Positions 6,842 to 16,121 are shown, counted from the first letter of the stretch. The stretch is 22,041 nucleotides of DNA from Bordetella parapertussis (GCA_945862495.1 CAMAYM010000039.1:1-22041); one strand, 5' to 3'. Numbers and translations are program-made. The notes: a model not told the origin generated them from the sequence alone.

Positions 6842-7894
6842 ATGATTCCCGTTGATGCCTTTGATTTGCTCGCCACGACCGTTCTCTTATTGAACCGTCA
6901 TGGCGAGGTTGTACTGGCTAATTCGGCTGCAGAAATGATGTTTGGTCGGTCTAAGCGCCACTTAATTGGTGCGCAGGCCGATTTTTTATTTGAGCGTGAC
7001 GCCGCCCTCGAACACTCGATTCAACAAGCCTGCGCGGGCGAAGTGGATGATTGCAGGCAGTTCGCACGGACAAGGCGCGGAGCCGATACCGTTGAAGTGA
7101 GTGTCACTTCAATTGCACTCACAAACAAACCATGGGCGGCCTTGCTAGAAGTAAAAGATATCGAACAACGCGTTCTCGTTGATCGCAGCATACGTTTGGT
7201 TGATGAAATTGAAACACAACACGAATTGCTAAGAAACCTGGCACATGAAGTCAAAAATCCTTTAGGTGGCTTGCGCGGTGCCGCTCAACTGCTTGAATCA
7301 GAACTCCCTGACCCTGCCTTGCAAGAGTACACGCGTGTCATCATCTCCGAAGCGGATAGGCTTCAAGCGCTTGTTGACAGATTGGCCGCGCCTCAGCGCA
7401 TGCCTGTCCAATGGCAATTAGTCAATATTCACGAAGTATGTGAGCGCGTGTGCGCGTTACTAAGGGCCGAGTTTAGAGAGGTCGCATTGATTCGTGATTA
7501 TGACGCCTCTATGCCTGAGTTTCGAGCAGACCCTGCCAGACTCATGCAAGCGCTTTTAAATGTGGTGCGAAATGCAGCGCAAGTGATGACTGGATCTTCA
7601 CCGACACCCGCACCACAAATTATTTTAAAAACGCGCATAGCGAGACAGGTTTTACTCCGACACAAACAACACCGAATGGCTGTTGTTGTGTCTGTGATTG
7701 ATAACGGACCAGGTGTACCCGAAAACCTTCACGACCGCATTTTCCATCCTCTCGTGACTGGACGCGAAGGCGGGACTGGCTTAGGACTGAGCCTCGCCCA
7801 AGACTTCGTTCAACAGCACGGAGGTGTCATTGAATTCGACTCGAGACCCGGACACACCGAGTTTCGCCTGATGCTTCCTATGGAGCCGCTATGA
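6842..7894 (+). CDS. ntrB: nitrogen regulation sensor histidine kinase NtrB (GlnL)
   Basis: A 350-residue soluble histidine kinase with no membrane segment, as expected for NtrB, which senses nitrogen status through PII and phosphorylates or dephosphorylates NtrC. An N-terminal PAS domain (about 5-105) is followed by the HisKA domain with the phospho-acceptor H135 in LAHEVKNPLGGLRGAAQLLE. The ATPase domain has the N box ALLNVVRNAAQVM, G1 VIDNGPGVPE and G2 GGTGLGLSLAQ. It lies 43 bp after glnA and overlaps ntrC by 4 bp (ATGA), the classical order. The start is uncertain because the region before the ATG has no good Shine-Dalgarno and holds a hairpin (6820-6835). Confidence 0.95.
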   Translation: MIPVDAFDLLATTVLLLNRHGEVVLANSAAEMMFGRSKRHLIGAQADFLFERDAALEHSIQQACAGEVDDCRQFARTRRGADTVEVSVTSIALTNKPWAALLEVKDIEQRVLVDRSIRLVDEIETQHELLRNLAHEVKNPLGGLRGAAQLLESELPDPALQEYTRVIISEADRLQALVDRLAAPQRMPVQWQLVNIHEVCERVCALLRAEFREVALIRDYDASMPEFRADPARLMQALLNVVRNAAQVMTGSSPTPAPQIILKTRIARQVLLRHKQHRMAVVVSVIDNGPGVPENLHDRIFHPLVTGREGGTGLGLSLAQDFVQQHGGVIEFDSRPGHTEFRLMLPMEPL

Positions 7895-9369
7895 AACCAG
7901 TATGGATTGTGGATGATGATCAAGGCATTCGTTGGGTACTCGAAAAAGCGCTCAGCCGAGCGGGCATGGTCACACGCAGCTTTGTGGGTGCCAGTGATGT
8001 CTCCATTGCCCTCGAGTCAGAGCTACCAGCCGCGTTGATTTCAGATATTCGTATGCCAGGGTCTGATGGTTTTTCCCTGCTAAAACATATCAAGGAAAAA
8101 TATCCCTCACTGCCCGTCATTATCATGACGGCATACAGTGATCTTGATAGCACTGTTACAGCATTTCAAGGGGGAGCTTTTGACTATTTAGCGAAACCCT
8201 TTGATATCAACGAGGCGGTTTCTTTGATTGAGCGCGCTGTACGCGAACCTTCATCAAACGATAGTAACCAAGCAAACATCAATTCCGATGAGGGTAGTGC
8301 GGCAGCGCCAGCCTCTAACAAAGGCATCCTCACGCAATCTTCGTCTGTTGCGATGCAGGAAGTTTTTCGTGCAATCGGACGCTTGGCACACTCAAATGTC
8401 ACCGTATTAATTACGGGCGAATCCGGAACAGGTAAAGAACTTGTTGCACGTGCATTACATAGTCATGGCGTGCGCGCCAAAGGTCCCTTTGTCGCTCTTA
8501 ACACGGCTGCGATTCCTCGTGACCTTCTAGAAGCTGAATTATTTGGTCATGAACGTGGTGCATTTACAGGTGCGAACTCTTTACGCCGGGGTCGCTTCGA
8601 AGAGGCGAGTGGCGGTACGCTTTTTCTAGATGAGATCGGCGATATGCCCTTCGAATTGCAAACAAGATTGCTGCGTGTGTTGTCAGATGGTACGTTTTAC
8701 CGTGTTGGTGGCGCGCAACCTGTGCGCGTTGATGTCCGAATTGTTGCCGCAACACACCAGCCCTTAGAAGAGCGGGTGCGGGAAGGAAAGTTTCGCGAAG
8801 ACTTATTTCATCGGCTCAACGTCATTCGCTTGCGTTTACCCGCACTTAGAGAAAGACGCGAGGATATCGCCGAGTTAGCGAGACATTTCTTGTCTGTTTG
8901 CGCGCGCGGTGTCGGTGTGCCTGTCAAAAAGATTTCTGACCAAGCCATGCAAATATTGGCACAGTTTGATTTCCCCGGAAACGTTAGGCAGCTTGAAAAT
9001 TTTTGTCACTGGTTAACAGTCATGGCACCGGGACAAACAGTTGAAGTGAGCGATTTGCCTCCCGAGGTCCGCGCTGCGGAATTGCCAGAAACATCAAGTA
9101 TTCAAACACTCAAAAGCAGCCCACAAAGCTGGCAACAACTCCTGGCGCAAGAGGCCAGTACACGTCTTTCACGATCAGACCCTGAAGTGTGGGCTGCGTT
9201 AACGCAACAATTTGAACGCACGATTTTGCAATCATCGCTCGAGGTATGCCGGGGCAGACGTGTTGAGGCTGCGGCGCGTCTTGGAATGGGACGCAATACG
9301 ATTACGAGAAAACTACGCGAACTTGGTATGGATGCAGGTTATCAAGACAACCCTGCAGAGACAACCTAA
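7891..9369 (+). CDS. ntrC: nitrogen regulation response regulator NtrC (GlnG)
   Basis: A 492-residue sigma-54 activator with the three NtrC domains. The receiver domain (1-120) has the acidic pocket VDDD (7-10), the phospho-acceptor D52 in SDIRMPGSDG and K103 region in YLAKPF. A linker (about 125-145) leads to the AAA+ domain (about 150-385) with Walker A GESGTGKE (near 176), the sigma-54 contact loop GAFTGA (near 223), and Walker B GGTLFLDEIGD (near 241-251). The Fis-type helix-turn-helix is at the C-terminus (VEAAARLGMGRNTITRKLREL). Phosphorylated NtrC binds enhancer dyads and opens sigma-54 promoters such as the one predicted upstream of glnA. The ATG overlaps the ntrB stop, and Shine-Dalgarno GGAG (7882-7885) lies 5 nt before it inside ntrB. 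Confidence 0.97.
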   Translation: MKPVWIVDDDQGIRWVLEKALSRAGMVTRSFVGASDVSIALESELPAALISDIRMPGSDGFSLLKHIKEKYPSLPVIIMTAYSDLDSTVTAFQGGAFDYLAKPFDINEAVSLIERAVREPSSNDSNQANINSDEGSAAAPASNKGILTQSSSVAMQEVFRAIGRLAHSNVTVLITGESGTGKELVARALHSHGVRAKGPFVALNTAAIPRDLLEAELFGHERGAFTGANSLRRGRFEEASGGTLFLDEIGDMPFELQTRLLRVLSDGTFYRVGGAQPVRVDVRIVAATHQPLEERVREGKFREDLFHRLNVIRLRLPALRERREDIAELARHFLSVCARGVGVPVKKISDQAMQILAQFDFPGNVRQLENFCHWLTVMAPGQTVEVSDLPPEVRAAELPETSSIQTLKSSPQSWQQLLAQEASTRLSRSDPEVWAALTQQFERTILQSSLEVCRGRRVEAAARLGMGRNTITRKLRELGMDAGYQDNPAETT

Positions 9370-9457
9370 CTGTCTATTTGTGATGTTTTCCTTCCATTTA
9401 AGCTATCGCTTTCAGCTATTGACGGCTAAAATCCAATAGTTATTTATTGGAGCAATG

Positions 9458-9844
9458 ATGTCTAAGCAAATTATCCATACAAACGCTGCACCAGCAGCGG
9501 TTGGTCCATATTCACAGGCGGTAATCGCTCCAGCTGGCAAGATGGTTTTTCTATCTGGACAGATTGGCCTTGTTCCTGCAACAGGCAATATGGTTTCAGA
9601 CCAATTTGAACCTCAAGTCAGACAGGCTTTTGCCAACATGAAGGCCGTCATTGAAGAGGCGGGTGGCAGACTTGAGCATATCGTCAAACTGACGCTGTTT
9701 CTAACTGATCTCAAACAGTTTTCAGTCGTCAACACCATTATGGCCGAGTTGATTCCAGAGCCCTTTCCTGCACGCTCTACCGTTGGCGTGAGTAGCCTTC
9801 CTAAAGATGCGCAATTTGAGGTTGAAGCAACGATCGTCATTTGA
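9458..9844 (+). CDS. ridA: RidA family enamine/imine deaminase
   Basis: A 128-residue RidA (YjgF/YER057c/UK114) protein. These homotrimers hydrolyse reactive enamine/imine intermediates made by PLP enzymes such as threonine dehydratase, forming 2-ketoacids and ammonia. The N-terminus MSKQIIHTNAAPAAVGPYSQAV, the central FLSGQIGLVPATG, and the C-terminal ARSTVGVSSLPKDAQFEVEATIV with the conserved substrate-binding Arg are textbook family features. Two ATGs are adjacent (9455 and 9458). The second is preferred because it is 5 nt from the Shine-Dalgarno GGAG (9449-9452) and gives the usual MSK start. It follows ntrC by about 88 bp on the same strand. RecG follows after 21 bp, so the two may share a transcript. 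Confidence 0.95.
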   Translation: MSKQIIHTNAAPAAVGPYSQAVIAPAGKMVFLSGQIGLVPATGNMVSDQFEPQVRQAFANMKAVIEEAGGRLEHIVKLTLFLTDLKQFSVVNTIMAELIPEPFPARSTVGVSSLPKDAQFEVEATIVI

Positions 9845-9865
9845 TCCTGACATGATCCACTTGGG

Positions 9866-11953
9866 GTGATCTTGCCTAATCCAGTCAAATACGGTTCTAA
9901 ACGTCCATCCAAAAAAAGCAGCGGGACAGATATGTCCATGCGTGCGAAGTTCGAACGACTTGGATTGACCTCACCCGAATCATTTGTCTTACATTTACCC
10001 ATTCGTTACGAGGATGAAACGCAGGTTCAGGATATTGTCAATTTACGTCCTGGTATGTCAGCCCAAGTAGAAGGTGAGGTCGTCCGCTCGGACATTGTGC
10101 TCAAGCCTAGACGTCAACTCACGGCAACGCTTAAAGATGAGACCGCTGAAATCGCGCTTCGTTGGCTGACGTTTTATCCTAGCCAACTCAGTCAAATGCA
10201 AATGGGTAAAAGGTGGCGCGTTCGAGGTGAGGTGCGCGGTGGACTGTATGGTTTTGAAATGATTCACCCTCGCATATCAACAGCTGGCGCACCGCTTTCT
10301 GCTGCGCTGACACCGGTTTATCCAACCACAGAGGGTTTATCTCAACCCAGTTTGCGCAAAGCGATTACGCAAGCGCTCAGCGCAACGAACTTACAAGATA
10401 CGTTGCCTGCGCATTTACTTAGACAACTTGATTTGATGAGTTTTGAGGAAGCGATTCGGACACTCCATGGCCCAACTCCGGATATGGATGCTCAGGCGCT
10501 GATGGAGCATGCACATCCTGCTTGGATACGCATCAAGTTTGACGAATTGTTGGCGCAACAACTTTCTCTGGCCGCCGCCCGCACAGCTCGACAAAGTAAG
10601 CGAGCGCGCGCATTTCCCTCGAGTCCATCTCCTAAGAGTTTATGTTCTAGATTAAAAGAGTCGCTCCCTTTTTCATTAACGGGGGCTCAACTACGGGTGT
10701 ATCACGAGATCGCGACAGATCTTGAGCGAACATATCCCATGTATCGTTTGTTGCAGGGGGATGTCGGGAGCGGTAAGACTATTGTTGCGGCTCTCGCAGC
10801 ATTACAGGCCATTGAACAAGGCGCACAAGTTGCTTTGATGGCACCCACTGAAATTTTGGCTGAGCAACATTACGTCAAGCTCAAGTCTTGGTGTGAACCG
10901 CTTGGCGTAAAAGTTACTTGGCTCGCGGGCAGTGTCACGGCCAAGGCTCGTCGCGAAGCGCTACAAGATATTGGTTCCGGCCATTCCAAATTCATTGTTG
11001 GCACACAAGCACTCATTCAGGAAGGTGTTGATTTTCATTCTCTTGGACTCATTATTGTTGATGAGCAACATCGCTTTGGTGTGACCCAGCGGCTCACGCT
11101 ATCCCTCAAAGGGGAGGAGGGTGTCGAGTTGGTTCCTCATCAACTGACCATGAGCGCGACGCCTATCCCTCGTACACTTGCAATGACTTTTTATGCAGAT
11201 CTTGAGGTGTCCTATATCGATGAGCTTCCTCCGGGCAGAACTCCCGTGATCACTAAACTGATCGCCGCTGACCGTCGCAATGAGATCATTGAACATGTCG
11301 CACAAGCTGTTACCAAAGGCCAACAGACCTATTGGGTCTGTCCCTTGGTCGAAGAAAGTGAAGCGCTTGATCTACAAACTGCCGTTGATACACACCGAGA
11401 TTTGTCTGAGGCGCTTGTCGGACTCAATGTCGGTCTTGTGCATGGCCGATTACCGACTGCAGAAAAGGCGCAAGTCATGCAAGCATTTCGCTCGGGTGCA
11501 ATCAATGTTCTTGTGGCAACAACTGTCATCGAAGTAGGTGTGGATGTACCCAATGCCTCGCTCATGGTGATTGAGCATGCTGAAAGGTTTGGCCTGTCTC
11601 AGCTTCATCAGCTAAGAGGTCGAGTCGGACGTGGAGCGCTGCAGTCTGTCTGTGTTTTACTCTATCAAACGCCACTCTCTTTGATTGCCCGTCAACGTTT
11701 GCGCGCCATGTATGAAACGCAAGATGGTTTTGAGATCGCACAGCGTGACTTGGATCTCCGCGGACCAGGAGAGCTGTTGGGTGCGCGACAGTCTGGGGTG
11801 TCATTACTAAGATTTGCAGATCTGGCAACCGACTCTGCGCTTGTGCACATGGCCCAAGAGGTCGCAACAGACCTCAGAAAAAATTCGCCAGAAATTATTC
11901 AGCTCCATTTGAGTCGCTGGATGCGTGGGCGCGAAGATTACTTACGAAGCTAA
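9866..11953 (+). CDS. recG: ATP-dependent DNA helicase RecG
   Basis: A 695-residue superfamily 2 helicase that reverses stalled replication forks and processes branched recombination intermediates. The N-terminal wedge/OB domain (about 55-160) contains LHLPIRYEDETQ and the OB-fold strands. The helicase core has the Q-motif-like FSLTGAQLRVY, Walker A GDVGSGKT (near 299), the DEQH box (near 398), SATPIPRTLAM, IEVGVDVPNASLMVIEHAERFGLSQLHQLRGRVGRG motifs V-VI, and the C-terminal RDLDLRGPGELLGARQSG (TRG-type) motif. The start is GTG 9866, the most upstream possible codon before an in-frame stop at 9848. An ATG at 9932 would cut only 22 residues and still keep all domains. OxyR follows 53 bp later. 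Confidence 0.97.
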   Translation: MILPNPVKYGSKRPSKKSSGTDMSMRAKFERLGLTSPESFVLHLPIRYEDETQVQDIVNLRPGMSAQVEGEVVRSDIVLKPRRQLTATLKDETAEIALRWLTFYPSQLSQMQMGKRWRVRGEVRGGLYGFEMIHPRISTAGAPLSAALTPVYPTTEGLSQPSLRKAITQALSATNLQDTLPAHLLRQLDLMSFEEAIRTLHGPTPDMDAQALMEHAHPAWIRIKFDELLAQQLSLAAARTARQSKRARAFPSSPSPKSLCSRLKESLPFSLTGAQLRVYHEIATDLERTYPMYRLLQGDVGSGKTIVAALAALQAIEQGAQVALMAPTEILAEQHYVKLKSWCEPLGVKVTWLAGSVTAKARREALQDIGSGHSKFIVGTQALIQEGVDFHSLGLIIVDEQHRFGVTQRLTLSLKGEEGVELVPHQLTMSATPIPRTLAMTFYADLEVSYIDELPPGRTPVITKLIAADRRNEIIEHVAQAVTKGQQTYWVCPLVEESEALDLQTAVDTHRDLSEALVGLNVGLVHGRLPTAEKAQVMQAFRSGAINVLVATTVIEVGVDVPNASLMVIEHAERFGLSQLHQLRGRVGRGALQSVCVLLYQTPLSLIARQRLRAMYETQDGFEIAQRDLDLRGPGELLGARQSGVSLLRFADLATDSALVHMAQEVATDLRKNSPEIIQLHLSRWMRGREDYLRS

Positions 11954-12006
11954 ATTTTTTAAAATAATTTTTGATTTAAACACTTTGTTTTTTATCTGGA
12001 TCTGTG

Positions 12007-12951
12007 ATGACGTTGACCGAACTGAAGTACATCGTTGCCGTGGCAAGAGAGCGCCATTTTGGCCGTGCCGCTGAAGCCTGCTTTGTCAGCCAACCCACAC
12101 TTTCTGTTGCCATTCGAAAGCTAGAAGACGAACTGGGTATCACACTATTTGAACGTGGCGGAACCGAAGTTGGAATCACAGCAATCGGACAACAAATTGT
12201 CTCTCAAGCACAAAAAGTTCTAGAGGAAAGCGCAAATTTAAAAGAAATTGCCAGATTAGGACACGATCCATTGACCGGTGCCTTACGCGTGGGCGTGATC
12301 CATACGATTGGGCCTTATCTGCTGCCTAAACTTGTTCCTACTCAAATTGAACGCACACCTCAGATGCCTCTAATTTTGCAAGAGAATTTCACTATCAAAC
12401 TCATTGAACTATTGCGACAAGGCGAAATTGATTGTGCAATTATGGCCTTGCCCTTACCCGATGCAGGACTGATGACTCAGCCTTTATATGATGAAGAATT
12501 TATTGTTGTGATTCCTGCTAGCCACCCGTGGGCAGACCGCAAATACATCGCCGCTGAAGAATTGAAACAGCAAAATATGTTGTTACTCGGAAGCGGACAC
12601 TGTTTTCGTGACCAAGTGCTTGAGGTCTGTCCAGAACTTTCGCGCTTTGCTGCATCCAGTGAAGGCATTCAGCGCACATTTGAAGGCTCTTCCCTTGAAA
12701 CGATCCGCCACATGGTGGCGGCGGGTATCGGTATCACAGTGATGCCCCGTACATCAGTGCCAAAAGAAGAGCGTAACAATAAACTGTTACGTTATATCCC
12801 GTTTGAGCGACCCATTCCTGATAGACGCGTTGTTTTAGCATGGAGAAAAAGTTTTCCACGCGCTGCGGCTATTGAGGCACTCGCACAAGCGGTGTACGCC
12901 TGTCAATTACAGGACGTTCACATGTTGACGCAACCTACCCAATCACATTAG
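12007..12951 (+). CDS. oxyR: hydrogen peroxide-inducible regulator OxyR
   Basis: A 314-residue LysR-type regulator of the OxyR subfamily. It senses peroxide through a disulfide and activates catalase, peroxidase and related genes. The winged helix-turn-helix is at the N-terminus (MTLTELKYIVAVARERHFGR, then SQPTLSVAIRKLE). From the ATG at 12007 the motif GSGHCFRDQVLEVCPE places the redox cysteines at 199 and 208, the same numbers as in E. coli OxyR. A GTG at 12004 is also open, but GGA at 11998-12000 has better spacing (6 nt) to the ATG. The short leader (11954-12006) is very AT-rich. It lies between recG and ubiA; recG-oxyR linkage is also known in Pseudomonas. Confidence 0.96.
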   Translation: MTLTELKYIVAVARERHFGRAAEACFVSQPTLSVAIRKLEDELGITLFERGGTEVGITAIGQQIVSQAQKVLEESANLKEIARLGHDPLTGALRVGVIHTIGPYLLPKLVPTQIERTPQMPLILQENFTIKLIELLRQGEIDCAIMALPLPDAGLMTQPLYDEEFIVVIPASHPWADRKYIAAEELKQQNMLLLGSGHCFRDQVLEVCPELSRFAASSEGIQRTFEGSSLETIRHMVAAGIGITVMPRTSVPKEERNNKLLRYIPFERPIPDRRVVLAWRKSFPRAAAIEALAQAVYACQLQDVHMLTQPTQSH

Positions 12952-12960
12952 AGCGTGGTG

Positions 12961-13812
12961 ATGACAAAACTAAAACTTTACTGGCGCTTGGTTCGGCTAG
13001 ATAAGCCTATTGGTATTTTGTTATTACTTTGGCCGACACTTTGGGCTTTGTTTGCGGCGGCGGATGGATTCCCCGCACTTCATATCTTGTTTGTTTTTGT
13101 TTTGGGCACCATACTCATGCGCTCAGCAGGATGCGCAGTAAACGATTACTTTGACCGCGACGTTGATTTGCATGTCAAGCGCACACAGGGGCGGGTGCTT
13201 GCAACTCGCGCCATCGCTCCACGCGAAGCACTTTTTGTCGCAGCGACGCTTGGACTGATAAGCCTTGGACTTGTGTTGACGACCAACCGTCTCACCATCC
13301 TGCTTGCAGGAGTGGCTGCTTTTTTAGCCGTCACTTATCCGCTATTTAAAAGGTTCTTTGCTATTCCGCAAGCCTATCTTGGTATTGCGTTTGGTTTCGG
13401 TATCCCAATGGGATTTGCTGCCATTCAGGATTCGATCCCTGCGGTTGCTTGGCTTTTACTAATCGCGAATATCTTTTGGGCGATTGCGTATGATACCGAA
13501 TACGCAATGGTCGATCGCGATGATGATGTGCGTTTAGGCGTCAAGTCATCCGCAATCACTTTTGGTCAATATGATGTGTTGATCGTGGCACTCAGCTACG
13601 GATTGATGCTATTTTTACTTGGTGTTGCTGGCGTTTGGTTAGCGTACGGCTGGATGTTTTTTTCAACGCTAAGCGTAGCTGCATGCATTGCTGCAACACA
13701 CATTCAATGGATCCGAGGCCGAGAGCGAAAAGCATGTTTTAAAGCATTTCTTCATAATACGTGGATTGGTGCAATCGTATGCATTGGTTTTGCGCTTGAA
13801 GTCCTGAGCTAA
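12961..13812 (+). CDS. ubiA: 4-hydroxybenzoate polyprenyltransferase
   Basis: A 283-residue integral membrane prenyltransferase of the UbiA family. It attaches the polyprenyl tail to 4-hydroxybenzoate in ubiquinone synthesis. The first Asp-rich motif NDYFDRDVD (61-69) and the second DTEYAMVDRDDD (177-188 region) bind the prenyl diphosphate through magnesium. The N-terminal LVRLDKPIGILLLLWPTLWAL is diagnostic of bacterial UbiA rather than haem O synthase. Several long hydrophobic helices follow, consistent with the usual 8-9. Two in-frame GTG codons (12955, 12958) precede the ATG at 12961; the ATG is preferred because it lies 7 nt after GAG (12951-12953) and gives the standard N-terminus. It begins 9 bp after oxyR. 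Confidence 0.95.
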   Translation: MTKLKLYWRLVRLDKPIGILLLLWPTLWALFAAADGFPALHILFVFVLGTILMRSAGCAVNDYFDRDVDLHVKRTQGRVLATRAIAPREALFVAATLGLISLGLVLTTNRLTILLAGVAAFLAVTYPLFKRFFAIPQAYLGIAFGFGIPMGFAAIQDSIPAVAWLLLIANIFWAIAYDTEYAMVDRDDDVRLGVKSSAITFGQYDVLIVALSYGLMLFLLGVAGVWLAYGWMFFSTLSVAACIAATHIQWIRGRERKACFKAFLHNTWIGAIVCIGFALEVLS

Positions 13813-13874
13813 GCTTTCCAACTGCTTTTTCCGATTCATTAAGATTGATTTCTAAAGATTAAATAGGTGATGCA

Positions 13875-14708
13875 ATGACGAGTTTTCCTTCAGTGGCTTT
13901 TATCGGTGGCGGCAATATGGCCAATGCGTTGGTCTCGGGATTATTAAGCCAAGCGTGCCCAAAAGAAAACATTCATGTCATCGAAGTCGCTGACGCCTTG
14001 CGTACACAATGGAATGCCCGTGGCGTCAGCACAAGTGCAGGACCTGATACTTCTTTGCGAGATCGTCAAGTATGGATTTTTGCTGTCAAACCACAGCAAA
14101 TGAAAGAGGTTGTCTTGCAATGTAAGCCGTGGATGTCAGAAACTACCTTGATCATCAGTATTGCTGCAGGCATTTCTATTGACTCTCTTGCGAATTGGTG
14201 CGGATCAGCACACACGCCATATCAAAATATTGTTCGTTGTATGCCAAACACGCCAGCGTTGGTTGGAGCGGGTGTGACCGGCCTTGCAGGGCCTGTAGGA
14301 CTTTCTACTCACGATCGTGGCATTGCAACAGCGCTTCTTTCCGCGGTGGGACAAGCCGTTTGGGTCAATGACGATGCCGCGATTGACGCCGTCACTGCAT
14401 TGTCAGGGAGCGGACCCGCCTATGTATTCTTATTTTTAGAGGCTTTAATAAAAGGAGGAGAGGCGCTCGGTCTCACATCCAAACAAGCGCAAGAGCTTGC
14501 CTTAGCAACCTTGGCCGGTGCAACCAAGCTCGCAAGTAGCTCACCTGATTCGCCAGCGACGCTGCGAGAACGTGTGACTTCTAAGGGTGGCACAACTGCA
14601 GCTGCTTTAGCTGTATTTCAAGAGTCACATTTCGTTGATATCGTGTCTAATGCCATGCATGCGGCAGACCGCCGCGCCGCTGAGCTGTCAAAAGAATTTG
14701 GCACATAA
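13875..14708 (+). CDS. proC: pyrroline-5-carboxylate reductase
   Basis: A 277-residue NAD(P)H-dependent reductase that performs the last step of proline synthesis. The Rossmann motif FIGGGNMANALVSGLL lies at residues 9-24, IVRCMPNTPALVGAGVTGL in the middle, and the ProC signature SGSGPAYVFLFLEALIKGGEALGL towards the C-terminus, followed by RERVTSKGGTTAAALAVF. Length and motif order are as expected. Shine-Dalgarno AGGTG (13865-13869) lies 5 nt before the ATG. It follows ubiA by 62 bp and is followed by the DUF945 gene on the same strand; there is no functional link beyond position. Confidence 0.97.
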   Translation: MTSFPSVAFIGGGNMANALVSGLLSQACPKENIHVIEVADALRTQWNARGVSTSAGPDTSLRDRQVWIFAVKPQQMKEVVLQCKPWMSETTLIISIAAGISIDSLANWCGSAHTPYQNIVRCMPNTPALVGAGVTGLAGPVGLSTHDRGIATALLSAVGQAVWVNDDAAIDAVTALSGSGPAYVFLFLEALIKGGEALGLTSKQAQELALATLAGATKLASSSPDSPATLRERVTSKGGTTAAALAVFQESHFVDIVSNAMHAADRRAAELSKEFGT

Positions 14709-14769
14709 TTAAGTGCTAATATTTGCTTAGTAAATTTCTTATCTTTCATTTAACGCTCGGAATTCACTC

Positions 14770-16044
14770 GTGAAAAAAATTATAAGTTTGGTTGCATTTA
14801 TTGGACTGTTAGTCGCCATTTGGTTAGGCGCAAGTTTCTACTCAGCTCGCAACACAGGCCAGTTCATCACGTCTCTACCCGAGTTGTATCAGCAAAATGA
14901 ATATATGCACATCAAAACTGTTGAACATCAACAGTCCGCCTTTTCTTCAACCGGCAAGTTTGAAATCCGTTTCCCAAATTTTATTCCAGTTGCCGATGGT
15001 GCGCCCACGGCGCTTGGGATCATCATCCAATATAAAATATCTAATCTACTTTTACCTGATTCTGCAGCTCGTCTCGAATGGAAGATGACAGGTGACGATG
15101 CAATCGATCCCATGCTTAAAAAGCTTTTCGGTCAAGGACCGACGATGCATGGCAAAGGTCACGTTTCATATGGTGGACAACGTCAATCTAGCATCGCGCT
15201 TTCAGAGCTTTTGTTTAAAGATTCACAAACTGCTTTAAAGCTCACCCCGTTAACAGGGCTGGCGATTTGGGATAATGACACATTGAAATTAAATCTTCAA
15301 TCTGACCACCTCAATGCCCGCACCGAAAGTGTTGTGACGGATTGGCGCGGCATGCGCATTGATATCAATCTTTCTAATCGCAATTTGGGATTAGGCACGT
15401 ATTCTTTCGCAATCGATAAGGGTACGAGTGAATCCTCCAATTTTGAGGGAATGAAACTCACTAAAATCGCCAGCCTTGAGAATGATCGTTTCACTCTCGC
15501 TATATCTCAGACTGTTAAGCACTTTTCTTATGACAAATTTAAACTCACTGATGTCGATCAAGAGTTTGCTTTGCGTGGCTTAGACAAAGACAGTGTCATG
15601 TCAATCTCTACGATCTTGCGTGATGCAAAAGATATCAATAAATTGACTAACGAAGATCGTGTCGCACTCTCCAAATCTTTACGAGATTTATTTTATAAAG
15701 GTTTTTCAATCGGCCTACCGCGACTCGCTGCAAAATTAGATGGTGGTTCTTTGAGTGGAGATCTCAATATCGAAGTCCTCAAGGCTGACAGCACTGTCAC
15801 CGACTTTTCTTCTGCTCAGCGATTACGTGCGGCAGGTCAAATTAATTTAAATGGTACAGGCGGATTGGATAAGACTCAACAAATGACTGCCTTGATGCTT
15901 GGATTGGCCGTTAAAACTCCCGAGGGTCTTAAATCAAGTTTTGAGTTTACGAATGGTGTGATCTCCGCGAACGGTAAAAGCTTCAACGTCCAAGAGAACC
16001 TTAAATTTTTCGACGACATCATTAACGCTGCACTCAATCCATAA
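14770..16044 (+). CDS. DUF945 (YdgA-like) family protein
   Basis: A 424-residue protein starting at GTG 14770, 8 nt after GGA (14759-14761). Residues 1-23 (MKKIISLVAFIGLLVAIWLGASF) form an uncleaved-looking signal anchor. The rest is a long, beta-rich, hydrophilic stretch that would lie in the periplasm. The N-terminal anchor followed by YSARNTGQ, the overall length and repeated strands such as LKLTPLTGLAIWDNDTLKLN match the DUF945/YdgA family, whose biochemical function I do not know. Such proteins loosely resemble AsmA-like periplasmic proteins, but that link is inference. It is the last gene of the plus-strand run and ends 27 bp before a strong terminator. Confidence 0.75.
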   Translation: MKKIISLVAFIGLLVAIWLGASFYSARNTGQFITSLPELYQQNEYMHIKTVEHQQSAFSSTGKFEIRFPNFIPVADGAPTALGIIIQYKISNLLLPDSAARLEWKMTGDDAIDPMLKKLFGQGPTMHGKGHVSYGGQRQSSIALSELLFKDSQTALKLTPLTGLAIWDNDTLKLNLQSDHLNARTESVVTDWRGMRIDINLSNRNLGLGTYSFAIDKGTSESSNFEGMKLTKIASLENDRFTLAISQTVKHFSYDKFKLTDVDQEFALRGLDKDSVMSISTILRDAKDINKLTNEDRVALSKSLRDLFYKGFSIGLPRLAAKLDGGSLSGDLNIEVLKADSTVTDFSSAQRLRAAGQINLNGTGGLDKTQQMTALMLGLAVKTPEGLKSSFEFTNGVISANGKSFNVQENLKFFDDIINAALNP

Positions 16045-16071
16045 GATTTAATTTTATCTTGATGAAAAAAT

Positions 16072-16095
16072 GAGGATCCTGAGATCCTCTTTTTT
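16072..16095. terminator. Rho-independent terminator, probably bidirectional
   Basis: GAGGATC (16072-16078) and GATCCTC (16083-16089) form a perfect 7-bp stem with a CTGA loop, followed by six T (16090-16095). Six A (16065-16070) precede the stem, so the reverse transcript also has a U tract. It lies between the 3' ends of the plus-strand DUF945 gene and the minus-strand DUF35 gene and can end both. Confidence 0.9.
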
Positions 16096-16121
16096 ATACA
16101 GACAAAAACGCTAAGTGCGCA

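Noticed and set aside
6409..6876. 155-codon reverse-strand frame across the end of glnA
   Set aside because: It is opposite conserved glnA codons and the start of ntrB, with a low-complexity, non-protein-like translation.
9400..9454. Possible sigma-70 promoter for ridA around TTGACG (9419-9424)
   Set aside because: No -10 box with proper spacing and adequate match was found, and the start would be too close to the ATG.
9613..10002. 129-codon reverse-strand frame across ridA and recG
   Set aside because: It is antisense to two well-supported genes and has no recognisable domain.
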